In this document: piece after piece, positions 21,481 to 29,752 of the stretch
How positions within the stretch are numbered: position 1 is the stretch's first letter
Layout: every line of letters begins with the position of its first letter
Source of the DNA: an uncultured Prevotellaceae bacterium
GTDB taxonomy: Bacteria > Bacteroidota > Bacteroidia > Bacteroidales > Bacteroidaceae
DNA length: 29,895 nt
Reading direction: 5' to 3'
Assembly: GCA_900543815.1 (NCBI GenBank)
Contig: UQST01000033.1
Span: forward strand, 1 to 29,895
Notes under the pieces: generated by a model
The model's database searches: none
Seen by the model: only the letters and a program-made list of their open reading frames with translations
Told to the model about the DNA's origin: nothing
Program-made: the position numbers and the translations under genes

Positions 21481-23661
21481 TTACTTCTCGCTCATATAGA
21501 CGTCGAGAGTTCCGCCCGCCATAATCTGGCTGTGCAGGATGGTGGTTCCCTTGATGGTCTTGCCGTTGAGCACATATTTCTTGACGTAGTAGGCCTTGTC
21601 TGACCCTCCGTGTGTGCGAATGGTGAAAGTCTTGTCTCCCGGCAGGGGAATGACAGCCTCCTCCACGATGGGTGAGCCCAACTGATAGACTCCGCCACAA
21701 GGTTCTACCTGATAAAGTCCGAGAGCCGACATGATGTACCAGGCCGACATCTGGCCGACATCCTCGTTGCCGCACAGTCCGGCAGGCTGGTCGGTGTAGA
21801 GTTCGTCCATCACCTGACGCACACGACGTTGTGTCTTGCGTGGCTGTCCCACATAATTATACATATAGAGCACATGATGGCTGGGCTCGTTGCCGTGGGC
21901 GTACTGTCCGATGAGGCCCGAGATGTCGGGATTGTGGTTGTCACCCAAGTCGCTTGGAGCATTGAGCAGAGCATCGAGATGAGCGTTGAGAGAATCCTTG
22001 CCACCCATCAGTTCGGCCAGTCCGTTCACGTCGTGTGGCACCAGGAAAGCATATTGCCAAGGGTTACCCTCGGTGTAGTCGCCCGTCTGGAATTGCGGAT
22101 TGAAGTCCTGGGGAAGCGGGCGCAGATTGCCCTTTGAGTCGATGGCACGCATACACTTGACGCGCTTGTCCCACAGTTTGCGGTAGTTCTGGCTGAGGTT
22201 ATAGAAGCGGATGCTGTCCTGCTTGTAGCCCAAACGGCCTGCCACCTGAGCCACTGCCCAGCTGGCCAGATAATATTCCAGGTTCTTGGCCACAGTCTCA
22301 CCTTCGCGTCCGTCATAGGGCAGGAAGCCCAGATGGGCCAGATAATCCTTTCCACGTAGTGGCAGACGATGCACTTCGGAAAACTCTGTGGGCAGCAGGC
22401 TTGCCTTCATGGCCTCGTAAGCCTCCTTGGGGTTGATGTCGCCACACTCGTTCTTCAGTATCATGTCGGCCAGCACGGGAATGCCTGGTTCGCCCACCAT
22501 GCAGTAGGTTTCGTTGCTTGTCAGGTGCCACATGGGCAGTTCGCCATGCTCGCGGAAGATGGCCATCATCGTTTTGGCATAGTCAGGCATGCGGTCGGGC
22601 ATGATGATAGTAGCCAGAGGATGTGCTGCACGATAAGTGTCCCACAGGCTCCATGTGGTAAGCGTTTCGTATTTTGCCCCGCGATGTATCTTCAGGTCAG
22701 CGCCCATATAGTCGCCCGAGATGTCGCACCAGGTTTGTGGTGCCACCATGAAGTGGTACATGGCAGTATAGAAGATGCGTCTCTCTCGCTCGGTGCGGAA
22801 GGTGGCCTTGATGCGTGAGAGCTGCTCGTTCCAGGCTTCGCTGGCAGCTATGGCTACAGCCTTGAAGTCGAAGTCGCCCGGCATCTCCTGGTTCATGTTC
22901 ATCATGGCATTGGCTTCGCTGGTGGGTGAGAGTGCCACTTTGGCCATCACCTGGTCTCCTGGCGAGAGCTCAAATGTGGCCTCACCGTAGTGTGCATCCA
23001 GTCCTGCAGAGTACCAGTTGTGCATGGGACGGCTGAAGCGGATGCAGAAATACACGTGCTGGTCACTTGCCCAGCCGCTGCTTCGGCGATAGCCCACCAA
23101 GGTATATTCGTCGATGGGAGCCACACGAGCCTCCCGTGTGTTGTCGCCCACCGTATTCTCCAGGTCGATGATGATTCCCGCATTGTTGCTTCCGCGTGGG
23201 AAGGTGAAGTTATAGAGAGCCACTCGCTTGGTGGCGGTCATCTCTGCCTGGATGCCGAAGCGGTCGAGCAGCACCCGATAATAGCCGGGTACAGCCAGTT
23301 CGTTTTTGTGGCTATAGGTGCTGGCCAGTCCCTCGCGTGAGAGTTCTACATCGCCATAGACGGGCATAAGTGAAATGTCACCCAAGTCGCCACAGCCGGT
23401 TCCGCTCAGGTGCATCTGCCCGAAGCCTATAATCTTCTTGCCCGACTCGTGGTAGCCCGAACACCAGTCCCAGCCTTGTTCCAACTGCGTTGGGCCGGCA
23501 TTCACCATGCCAAAGGGAACATTTGCTCCCATGAACACATGCCCATGGTCACCTGTTCCAATCTTGGGATCTACATACTGCGTGAAGTCCTGTGCCCACA
23601 CAGCTGTTCCTCCCAACAGCAAAGCGGCAATCACGCCGCACCTTCTCATTAAGTTTCTCAT
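21481..23661 (-). CDS. GH92 alpha-mannosidase
   Basis: 726 aa with a signal peptide (LLLGGTAVWAQ). GH92 are calcium-dependent inverting exo-alpha-mannosidases, often alpha-1,2 specific. Hallmarks seen: YVDPKIGTGDHGHVFMGANV after the signal, FGQMHLSGTGCGDLGD, SLWDTYRAAHPL, HGELPMWH, and GNEDVGQMSAWYIMSALGLY near the C-terminus, part of the catalytic and Ca-binding region. First gene of the minus-strand operon with GH125 and the transglutaminase-like lipoprotein; together they fit removal of alpha-linked mannose from N-glycans or fungal mannan. The second Met (residue 5) is an alternative start. Confidence 0.97.
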   Translation of the reverse strand: MRNLMRRCGVIAALLLGGTAVWAQDFTQYVDPKIGTGDHGHVFMGANVPFGMVNAGPTQLEQGWDWCSGYHESGKKIIGFGQMHLSGTGCGDLGDISLMPVYGDVELSREGLASTYSHKNELAVPGYYRVLLDRFGIQAEMTATKRVALYNFTFPRGSNNAGIIIDLENTVGDNTREARVAPIDEYTLVGYRRSSGWASDQHVYFCIRFSRPMHNWYSAGLDAHYGEATFELSPGDQVMAKVALSPTSEANAMMNMNQEMPGDFDFKAVAIAASEAWNEQLSRIKATFRTERERRIFYTAMYHFMVAPQTWCDISGDYMGADLKIHRGAKYETLTTWSLWDTYRAAHPLATIIMPDRMPDYAKTMMAIFREHGELPMWHLTSNETYCMVGEPGIPVLADMILKNECGDINPKEAYEAMKASLLPTEFSEVHRLPLRGKDYLAHLGFLPYDGREGETVAKNLEYYLASWAVAQVAGRLGYKQDSIRFYNLSQNYRKLWDKRVKCMRAIDSKGNLRPLPQDFNPQFQTGDYTEGNPWQYAFLVPHDVNGLAELMGGKDSLNAHLDALLNAPSDLGDNHNPDISGLIGQYAHGNEPSHHVLYMYNYVGQPRKTQRRVRQVMDELYTDQPAGLCGNEDVGQMSAWYIMSALGLYQVEPCGGVYQLGSPIVEEAVIPLPGDKTFTIRTHGGSDKAYYVKKYVLNGKTIKGTTILHSQIMAGGTLDVYMSEK

Positions 23662-23774
23662 CTTGCGCTATATTATAATATGTATATGGTTATTTGCGTT
23701 TTCATCTTTGCAAATTCCACACAGGAAGCCCACCGCACCTCTCCAGCGAGGGCTTTTGCCAGACTCCCATAGCG

Positions 23775-23806
23775 CAAAGTTACAAAATTGCGAACAAATT
23801 GCGAAA
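23775..23806 (-). promoter_or_regulatory. Promoter and 11-bp tandem repeat upstream of GH92
   Basis: On the minus strand 23782-23775 reads TAACTTTG, a good -7 box followed by CG. Directly upstream, AAATTGCGAAC (23785-23795) and AAATTGCGAAA (23796-23806, plus strand) form an 11-bp tandem repeat covering the -33 region. The predicted leader is about 110 nt. The repeats may be a regulator's operator. Confidence 0.55.
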
Positions 23807-23963
23807 CTTCTTCCAGCCTTAATGCCAACAATTGTGTTTCGGACAGCATTTAGCATACATTTCGCCCGTCTGTTTTGTGACATCTTGGTCGATAAAACTT
23901 CGAAAAGAAGTGCATAAATGCATTTTCTTTGCCGTTATTAACGCTTTTTATGATTATTATCAT

Positions 23964-23971
23964 TAACTTTG
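23964..23971 (+). promoter_or_regulatory. Putative -7 box of the 1714-aa gene
   Basis: TAACTTTG matches TAnnTTTG; predicted start about 23977, leader about 120 nt. The upstream region is AT-rich but lacks a clear -33 TTTG. Confidence 0.5.
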
Positions 23972-24097
23972 AGGCGGGTATGCCGTGTGGAAGCGTCTGC
24001 CGGTTCTTCCGGGGAGGCAATATGCTGACCAATATCAAAGATTGAAACTACTAATTCATTCTAATAATTCATTAACCCCTTCTAAACGACACAGCGC

Positions 24098-27000
24098 ATG
24101 AAAAGGATTTCTCTACTCCGATGTTGTTTTGCAGCCAGCCTGCTGGTAGCAAGTACAATTGCGCAGGCACTGGACCAAGTGGACGGTGTCTATCAGATTG
24201 GTAGCCTTGAGGACTATAAGGCATTTGCCGAATTAGTCAACAATGGCGAAAGTTCTTCTAACGCGGTTCTGACTGCCGACATCGACTTGGGCGAGGACGC
24301 TACGATGATTGGTGTGACGGACAAACCCTACACTGGAGTTTTCGACGGACAGGGACACGTGGTAAGCATCGCCTGGAAGGATGCAGTTTTTGACTGCGGT
24401 CTGTTCCAGTACATGGCAGGTACCGTGCGTAACCTGCATGTGACAGGTACTCTGCAGAGCGTCAATCAGCATCCCAGTACGGTGGTTGGATGTGCACACT
24501 CCAGGGGGGGTACATTCATCGAGAACGTCTATTGTGATGTGGAGATGACCATCACCAAGGGCTACGACACCGGCGGTGGTGGCATCATGGCCTTCGCCCA
24601 AGGAGACTACAAGATGCAGAACGTAGTGTTCGCAGGAAAGATGATCGGCGACAACGTGACCGAGCACTGCGGCGGTTTTGTGGGCTGGAGTGACGGCAAG
24701 GGCGAGATAAACAACTGCCTCTTTGTGGGTGAAGTGTCGGGAATGGCCTTCAAAAACCTCAACAGCTTCAACTATGTGAGCCGTGGTGCCAACGCTTCAT
24801 GGACCAACTTCTACTTTGTTCCTACTGGCACTACATTCGTTCCTGGCGGCATCACCGAGGTGACCGAGGACGATGTGAAGAGCGGTGCTCTGGCTTTTGC
24901 TCTCAATGGTTACGAGGAGGGAGGCACCAAGTTCTTCCAGACTATCGGCGTTGACAACGCACCTGTGCCCTTTGCAAATGGTCACGGAGTGGTATATTGT
25001 AAGGCCGATGAGTGGCTCTGCAACGGTAAGCCATTGGGCGTTGCCGAATATACCAACGAGCCTCAGGTGAAGAGCCAGCCTACCCATGATATGGACGAAG
25101 GCTTCTGCCGCAACTGCGGCACTTGGGATGAGACTTATATGTCACCCGCTGCCGACGGATGGTATGAGGTTGCTACCGGCAACCAACTGGCTTGGTGGTC
25201 TGTTCTGACCAAGAAGGACCGTCAGGCCAACATGCATCTGACAGCCGATATCGAAATGGACGAGACCAGCAATGGCCGTTATGTGGCTCCTGGCACTACA
25301 GCCAAGCCTTTCTGCGGACACATTGACGGACAGCATCATTGCATCAGCGGACTCGAACTGTCAAGTTCTGCCGACCCCATTGGCCTTGTGGCTGTGATGA
25401 ACAGCGAACTGGAGGCTCCTAAGGATGCCACTGCAGCCCGTGCCGCTGACCCCGCTTACATCAAGAACCTGCGCCTGGACGAGACTTGCACCGTCACTGG
25501 TCACAACCATGTGGGTGGCTTCATCGGTCAGGTGCGCGAGTGGGCTGGAAACGTGTTGCTGGAGAAAGTTGGCATGGAAGGTACAGTCAATGGTATCGAG
25601 GGTTCACTGAACTGCGGTTCTATCGTTGGCTGCGTACCGGGTGGAGACAACAGTTGTGCCATCAGCATACGCAACTGCTACACCACCGGCAGTGTGCATG
25701 GAAACACAGAAGACGGCTTGCTGTCTGGTTGGCTGGGCACACATGCCACCGTAGAGAACTACTACGCAATAGGCGAATGCGACCATGCACGTGCCGATGA
25801 GAGCTATCTGTTTTATCCCTTATCTGGTGTCAAATCGAATAACGTGTATTCGCTCAACGGCACACAGGGTACTATCATCACAGAAGAGGAGGTGAACAAC
25901 GGTAGCCTCTGCGTCAAGCTCGTGGGTAACAACTACGACCAGTTGGCATGGTTCCAGAATGTGGGCGACGAGAGCTATCCCGTGCTCGATCCCACACACG
26001 CCATTGTTGTGAAGGCAGGCGAGTATATCAGTCTGATTCATGAGGACATTGAGGTGCAGGATGCAGTGAGCAACGTGCAGACTGCCACATACGAGTACCT
26101 CGACGAGGCAATGGCCGAGCAGAGGCTGATAGACGACTGCCGTACTCTGGCGCAGGCTCTCTCCAGCACCGAAACGAAGGCTGACTTCCTGCCTGTCTAT
26201 GCCAAGATGCTGAACATGCGCGATACTGTGGCAACCAGCATCAAGGTGTATGAGGCTTATGTGAAGAAGTGCGACGAGACTAACACATACCTTGACGAGC
26301 ACCACGATTTCGTTGGTCCCGACCGCGCAGCTCTGGAGAACTACCTCACCAGCAACGCTGAGCCCAGCGAGGATTGGCCCTTGGGTGGCTACCTCTACAT
26401 CACACAGAAGCATCTGGCAGCCGACTCTCTTATAAATAAGGAAATCGCGCGCGTGGATGAGATGCTCAATAAGGCCATTGCCGGAGGCTATCAGCCTGGC
26501 ATGGATGTGACCAGCATACTGGTCAACCCAGACTTGAGCGACGGCACCAAGGGATGGGAAGGTTCCTTCGGTACATGGAATGGACTCGTTGAGGAGAAGC
26601 GCTGGTACGTGGGCGAGAACAACAGCACCGACTCTGTGGATGTGCATCAGACAGTCACAGGACTGAAGCCCGGTTACTACAAGCTCACTCTGAATGTGAC
26701 GAGCAAGGCCGGTGGCAACCGCTACAGCTATGACCAGCATGCGTTCGTATATGCCAATGACGACTACGTGCTGATTCCTGCAGCACGCGAAGGAATGCTG
26801 CCCAAGGATGAGGCCATCGACGGTGTGAACACACTCATCACCGGTACGTATCTCGACCAGGTAATCTACAGTGACGGCGTAAGCACAGGCAAGACAGAGG
26901 AAAACGACACCATCGGCTATATTCCCAATGGCTTGGCAGGTATGACATGCTGCTTGCACAGCGGACGTTACATCAGCAACATCATTGCCAAGGTGGGCGA

Positions 27001-29242
27001 GGACGGAAACCTCACCATCGGTATGCGCCGTAATGCATCGGGCGGCCTCTTCTTCCAGTTGCTCTTTGGCAACGTACACCTGCAGTACTGCGGTTCTGAG
27101 GAGGATGCTTTCACTGCCACTGGCATTCAGGAGGTACTCGACGAGCAGCTGGCACGTGCCAACACCCTGCTCACCATCTACGATCCTGCCAATACCGACC
27201 AGGCTCCAGCCCGCAACTATCCCGCTGTGCTGAAGGCACAGCTGGAGGCCAATGTGGCTACCGCTCAGGCTGCAACCACTCTGGCTGAGAAGATGGCTGC
27301 ACTGAAGGCTCTCACCCAGACATTCGCACAGATAGTGGATGGCAAGGAAGCTTACTACGAGATGTTCAAGAAGGCCGACCTGGTGGAGAGCATATCTGTG
27401 CAGATCAGCACTTCACTTACCGACGAGGAGAACGAGGCCATCTATGATGCCCTCGATGCCATCTATGCTGCTTACAATTCTGGCTCCATGACCACAGAGG
27501 AGGCACGCAAGGCCGAAGCACTCAACGTTGATGTCATCAACAGTCTGCTTCCCGCTCAGGACGAGAACGGCATCTACCACATCGTATCTGGTCGTCAGAT
27601 GCTGTCCTTTGCCACTATCGCCAATCTGAACAGCAGGGCAAATGCCCAGGTTGACGTTGACATCGACATGACCGGACTTGCTTGGACTCCCATCGGCACA
27701 AAGGCCAACAACTACAGAGGCACATTCGACGGACGCGGTCACCGCTTCAGCAACTTCGAGATATCCGGTACTACCGACTACTTCGGTGTGTTTGGTTATG
27801 TGACCGACGGAGCTGTCATCCGCAACTTCGTGCTCGACAACACCTGCTCTATCTCTGGAGCTTCCTATGCGGGAGTCATTGGTGGTAACACCACAAAGGG
27901 TAAGATTGTGGTTGAGAGCGTAGGTATGGAAGGTAATGTGACCGGCAGCGGAGCCAATGTGGGCGGCATCTATGGCACCAACATGGGCAGTGCTGCCAAC
28001 CTCTACGTCACCAACTGCTACGTGACAGGTGCTGTGACAGGCGGTCGCGAGAGCGCAGCCCTCTGCGGTTGGGGTGGTGGTGCAGTGGCTGTATTCACCA
28101 ACTGCTGGACCAACAGCGACGTTACCGGCTTCTACTACAAGGATGGCAAGGACTATCTGATACGTAACCTCAATACTATCATGAAGCATGTGCTCTCCAC
28201 CAAGGGCGCTCAGGGTACCATCATCACCGAAGAGCAGTTGGCAAGCGGAGAAGCCTGCTACATCCTCAATGACGGCAATACCATCAGTCCCAAGTGGTTC
28301 CAGAATCTGGGCGAGGATCCCTGGCCCGTGCTTGATCCCACACACGGAGTGGTGGGCATGAAGGCTGACAGCACCTACACCAACGAGCCTGGCGAGTGGC
28401 GCAACGTACCAGAACTGATGCTCGATGTGGTGTTCAACGAGGACGGAACCGCACAGGATGCTTCCGAGATGCACATGACAGTGGATAGCATAGGTCTGCC
28501 CACCGTATATTATAATGAGGAACTGAAGCGCAATGTAGTTCGCCTCGACAACGAGTGGGGTACTGCTCCTGCCACCTTCTATAAGGTTGACTTCGAGCAG
28601 AACATGCTCTTCCGTGGCGGATTGGAGAATGGTCACACCCTGGAGATGCTCCTGATGCCCGACTTCAGCGACTCTGAGACAATGCCCAATGTGTTATCCA
28701 AGCCCTTCTCTGCCATGCAGGCAGGTGGTACAGGATTTGAGACCGCAGCAGTGGATGGCGTACGTCAGTTCCGCTTCAATGCCAATGCTTCTCCCCTCTA
28801 CATCAGCAGCTGGTCACGTTGCGACAGCAAGGTAGTACCTGTGGCTGGCAAGTTCATGCACGTAGTAGGCGTGTGGGACAAGGAAGAGGGCAAGGCTCAC
28901 ATCTATGTGAATGGCGAGTTGCAGGCTACCACCGACCTTCCCGGCAACGTGGTGTATGCTAATCCCGGTTGCAGCTGGTTCGGCATCGGAGGCGATCCTG
29001 CCAACGCAACGAAGGCCAGCGATGCATGGCGTGGCGATATAGCCATTGCACGTGTATATAGCAAGGCCATCACTGCCGACCAGGTGAAGGACCTCTTCAA
29101 GGGTACAGGTACCGGCATTGCCTCTACCGTCGTTGACACTCCCGTCAAGGCTACAGGCATCTACACCATCAACGGTATCCGTGTGCAGAAGACCGACAAG
29201 GGTCTCTACATCATCAATGGTAAGAAGGTGATGGTGAAGTGA
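24098..29242 (+). CDS. Giant secreted modular protein: GLUG-like modules, LamG-like domain, sorting tail
   Basis: 1714 aa. Signal peptide in the first ~24 residues (LLRCCFAASLLVASTIAQA). Three GLUG-like beta modules (about residues 27-315, 340-640, 1150-1430) each have a GxFDGxGH or IDGQHH core, GG(F/I)(V/I)G repeats and a closing motif WFQxxGxxxxPV. A helical linker (650-800) leads to a predicted beta-sandwich (800-1005) that looks like a carbohydrate-binding domain, then another helical FIVAR-like segment (1010-1145). A LamG_3-like domain spans about 1445-1670 (KFMHVVGVWDKEEGKAHIYV). The tail GLYIINGKKVMVK matches that of the CotH protein and resembles T9SS-type signals. A CRNCG motif precedes module 2. 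Probably a surface adhesin or glycan-binding protein; no catalytic residues are evident. Confidence 0.9.
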   Translation: MKRISLLRCCFAASLLVASTIAQALDQVDGVYQIGSLEDYKAFAELVNNGESSSNAVLTADIDLGEDATMIGVTDKPYTGVFDGQGHVVSIAWKDAVFDCGLFQYMAGTVRNLHVTGTLQSVNQHPSTVVGCAHSRGGTFIENVYCDVEMTITKGYDTGGGGIMAFAQGDYKMQNVVFAGKMIGDNVTEHCGGFVGWSDGKGEINNCLFVGEVSGMAFKNLNSFNYVSRGANASWTNFYFVPTGTTFVPGGITEVTEDDVKSGALAFALNGYEEGGTKFFQTIGVDNAPVPFANGHGVVYCKADEWLCNGKPLGVAEYTNEPQVKSQPTHDMDEGFCRNCGTWDETYMSPAADGWYEVATGNQLAWWSVLTKKDRQANMHLTADIEMDETSNGRYVAPGTTAKPFCGHIDGQHHCISGLELSSSADPIGLVAVMNSELEAPKDATAARAADPAYIKNLRLDETCTVTGHNHVGGFIGQVREWAGNVLLEKVGMEGTVNGIEGSLNCGSIVGCVPGGDNSCAISIRNCYTTGSVHGNTEDGLLSGWLGTHATVENYYAIGECDHARADESYLFYPLSGVKSNNVYSLNGTQGTIITEEEVNNGSLCVKLVGNNYDQLAWFQNVGDESYPVLDPTHAIVVKAGEYISLIHEDIEVQDAVSNVQTATYEYLDEAMAEQRLIDDCRTLAQALSSTETKADFLPVYAKMLNMRDTVATSIKVYEAYVKKCDETNTYLDEHHDFVGPDRAALENYLTSNAEPSEDWPLGGYLYITQKHLAADSLINKEIARVDEMLNKAIAGGYQPGMDVTSILVNPDLSDGTKGWEGSFGTWNGLVEEKRWYVGENNSTDSVDVHQTVTGLKPGYYKLTLNVTSKAGGNRYSYDQHAFVYANDDYVLIPAAREGMLPKDEAIDGVNTLITGTYLDQVIYSDGVSTGKTEENDTIGYIPNGLAGMTCCLHSGRYISNIIAKVGEDGNLTIGMRRNASGGLFFQLLFGNVHLQYCGSEEDAFTATGIQEVLDEQLARANTLLTIYDPANTDQAPARNYPAVLKAQLEANVATAQAATTLAEKMAALKALTQTFAQIVDGKEAYYEMFKKADLVESISVQISTSLTDEENEAIYDALDAIYAAYNSGSMTTEEARKAEALNVDVINSLLPAQDENGIYHIVSGRQMLSFATIANLNSRANAQVDVDIDMTGLAWTPIGTKANNYRGTFDGRGHRFSNFEISGTTDYFGVFGYVTDGAVIRNFVLDNTCSISGASYAGVIGGNTTKGKIVVESVGMEGNVTGSGANVGGIYGTNMGSAANLYVTNCYVTGAVTGGRESAALCGWGGGAVAVFTNCWTNSDVTGFYYKDGKDYLIRNLNTIMKHVLSTKGAQGTIITEEQLASGEACYILNDGNTISPKWFQNLGEDPWPVLDPTHGVVGMKADSTYTNEPGEWRNVPELMLDVVFNEDGTAQDASEMHMTVDSIGLPTVYYNEELKRNVVRLDNEWGTAPATFYKVDFEQNMLFRGGLENGHTLEMLLMPDFSDSETMPNVLSKPFSAMQAGGTGFETAAVDGVRQFRFNANASPLYISSWSRCDSKVVPVAGKFMHVVGVWDKEEGKAHIYVNGELQATTDLPGNVVYANPGCSWFGIGGDPANATKASDAWRGDIAIARVYSKAITADQVKDLFKGTGTGIASTVVDTPVKATGIYTINGIRVQKTDKGLYIINGKKVMVK

Positions 29243-29244
29243 GC

Positions 29245-29283
29245 GCAATGGGAAAGAAGCCTCACAGGTTTCTTTCCCATTGC
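29245..29283 (+). terminator. Terminator hairpin 1 after the giant gene
   Basis: GCAATGGGAAAGAA (29245-29258) and TTCTTTCCCATTGC (29270-29283) are perfect 14-bp arms with an 11-nt loop, beginning 3 nt after the stop codon. There is no long U tract after the stem. Confidence 0.7.
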
Positions 29284-29332
29284 CGAGCGAGCAATCAGCT
29301 CGGCTGCAGGCCAAGGTGATAATTAAGTGAGA

Positions 29333-29369
29333 GCAATGGGGAAGAACCCCAAAGTTTCTTCCCCATTGC
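29333..29369 (+). terminator. Terminator hairpin 2
   Basis: GCAATGGGGAAGAA (29333-29346) pairs perfectly with TTCTTCCCCATTGC (29356-29369) around a 9-nt loop. Compared with hairpin 1, an A-to-G change in the left arm is matched by T-to-C in the right arm, a compensatory pair. Confidence 0.65.
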
Positions 29370-29423
29370 CGAACGGCCAAGTCAGCTCGGCTGCAAGCCA
29401 AGGTGATGGCCACACTACACAAT

Positions 29424-29459
29424 ACAAGGGCAGGAATCCCGCGGGTTTCCTGCCCTTGT
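29424..29459 (+). terminator. Terminator hairpin 3
   Basis: ACAAGGGCAGGAA (29424-29436) pairs perfectly with TTCCTGCCCTTGT (29447-29459); the loop TCCCGCGGGT can itself pair. CGATTTC follows. It has the same purine-rich-left, pyrimidine-rich-right build as hairpins 1 and 2 but a different sequence. Confidence 0.65.
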
Positions 29460-29622
29460 CGATTTCATAAGCCCGGGCATCCGTACTCTGTAGGAAAAGC
29501 CGGTGGAAAGGTTCTTGCTGTTCTGTACGATTTCACTCCTTTGCGCCACAAACACGCTTAAGCACCCAATCCCACAGCTCTGCTCGCCGGACTGCGGCAG
29601 GGAAGGCTAAAAAACGAAGCAA

Positions 29623-29710
29623 GGATACTTGGCAAAGTAATACTGGATACTTGGCCGTTTATCCTTGGATACATTGCCAAGTAATATTGGATACTTTTTC
29701 GGGGCAGTTT
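29623..29710. repeat. 22-bp tandem array (4 GGATAC units)
   Basis: GGATAC starts at 29623, 29645, 29667 and 29689, exactly 22 bp apart. The first three units follow GGATACTTGGC(C/A)... and units 1 and 3 share AAGTAATA; the fourth diverges after GGATACTT. The period is not a multiple of three. Confidence 0.75.
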
Positions 29711-29714
29711 CCTG

Positions 29715-29752
29715 CTGTCTTTTCCTGATTTCACTGAAGCAGGAAAAGACAG
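29715..29752. repeat. Perfect 13-bp inverted repeat
   Basis: CTGTCTTTTCCTG (29715-29727) and CAGGAAAAGACAG (29740-29752) flank a 12-nt loop, just after the 22-bp array. No U tract follows on either strand, so a terminator role is uncertain. Confidence 0.55.

Larger units (their letters stand above)
23662..24097. other. Divergent control region, GH92 / 1714-aa gene
   Basis: A 436-bp gene-free interval with two outward promoter-like sites: TAACTTTG minus at 23782-23775 and TAACTTTG plus at 23964-23971. Between them is the palindrome TGCAT-AA-ATGCA (23911-23922). The plus leader has AATTCATT twice (24053-24071 region). Short minus-strand frames here are not gene-like. Confidence 0.5.
29237..29408. 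repeat. 88-bp tandem duplication, each copy containing a hairpin
   Basis: AAGTGAG begins at 29237 and again at 29325, an 88-bp period. Both copies contain a hairpin with GCAATGGG arms and the tail CAGCTCGGCTGCA(G/A)GCCAAGGTGAT. The first copy starts inside the coding end of the giant gene. The loops differ while the stems stay paired, so base changes were compensated. Confidence 0.75.

Noticed and set aside
25820..27079. 419-codon minus-strand open frame
   Set aside because: Antisense to the giant modular gene; a shadow of its repetitive composition.
28814..29422. 202-codon minus-strand open frame running through the hairpin repeats
   Set aside because: It reads across two terminator stems and the antisense of the giant gene; repeated peptide segments merely reflect the 88-bp duplication.
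29623..29710. CRISPR array
   Set aside because: Units abut each other with no unique spacers and are only 22 bp; no cas genes nearby.
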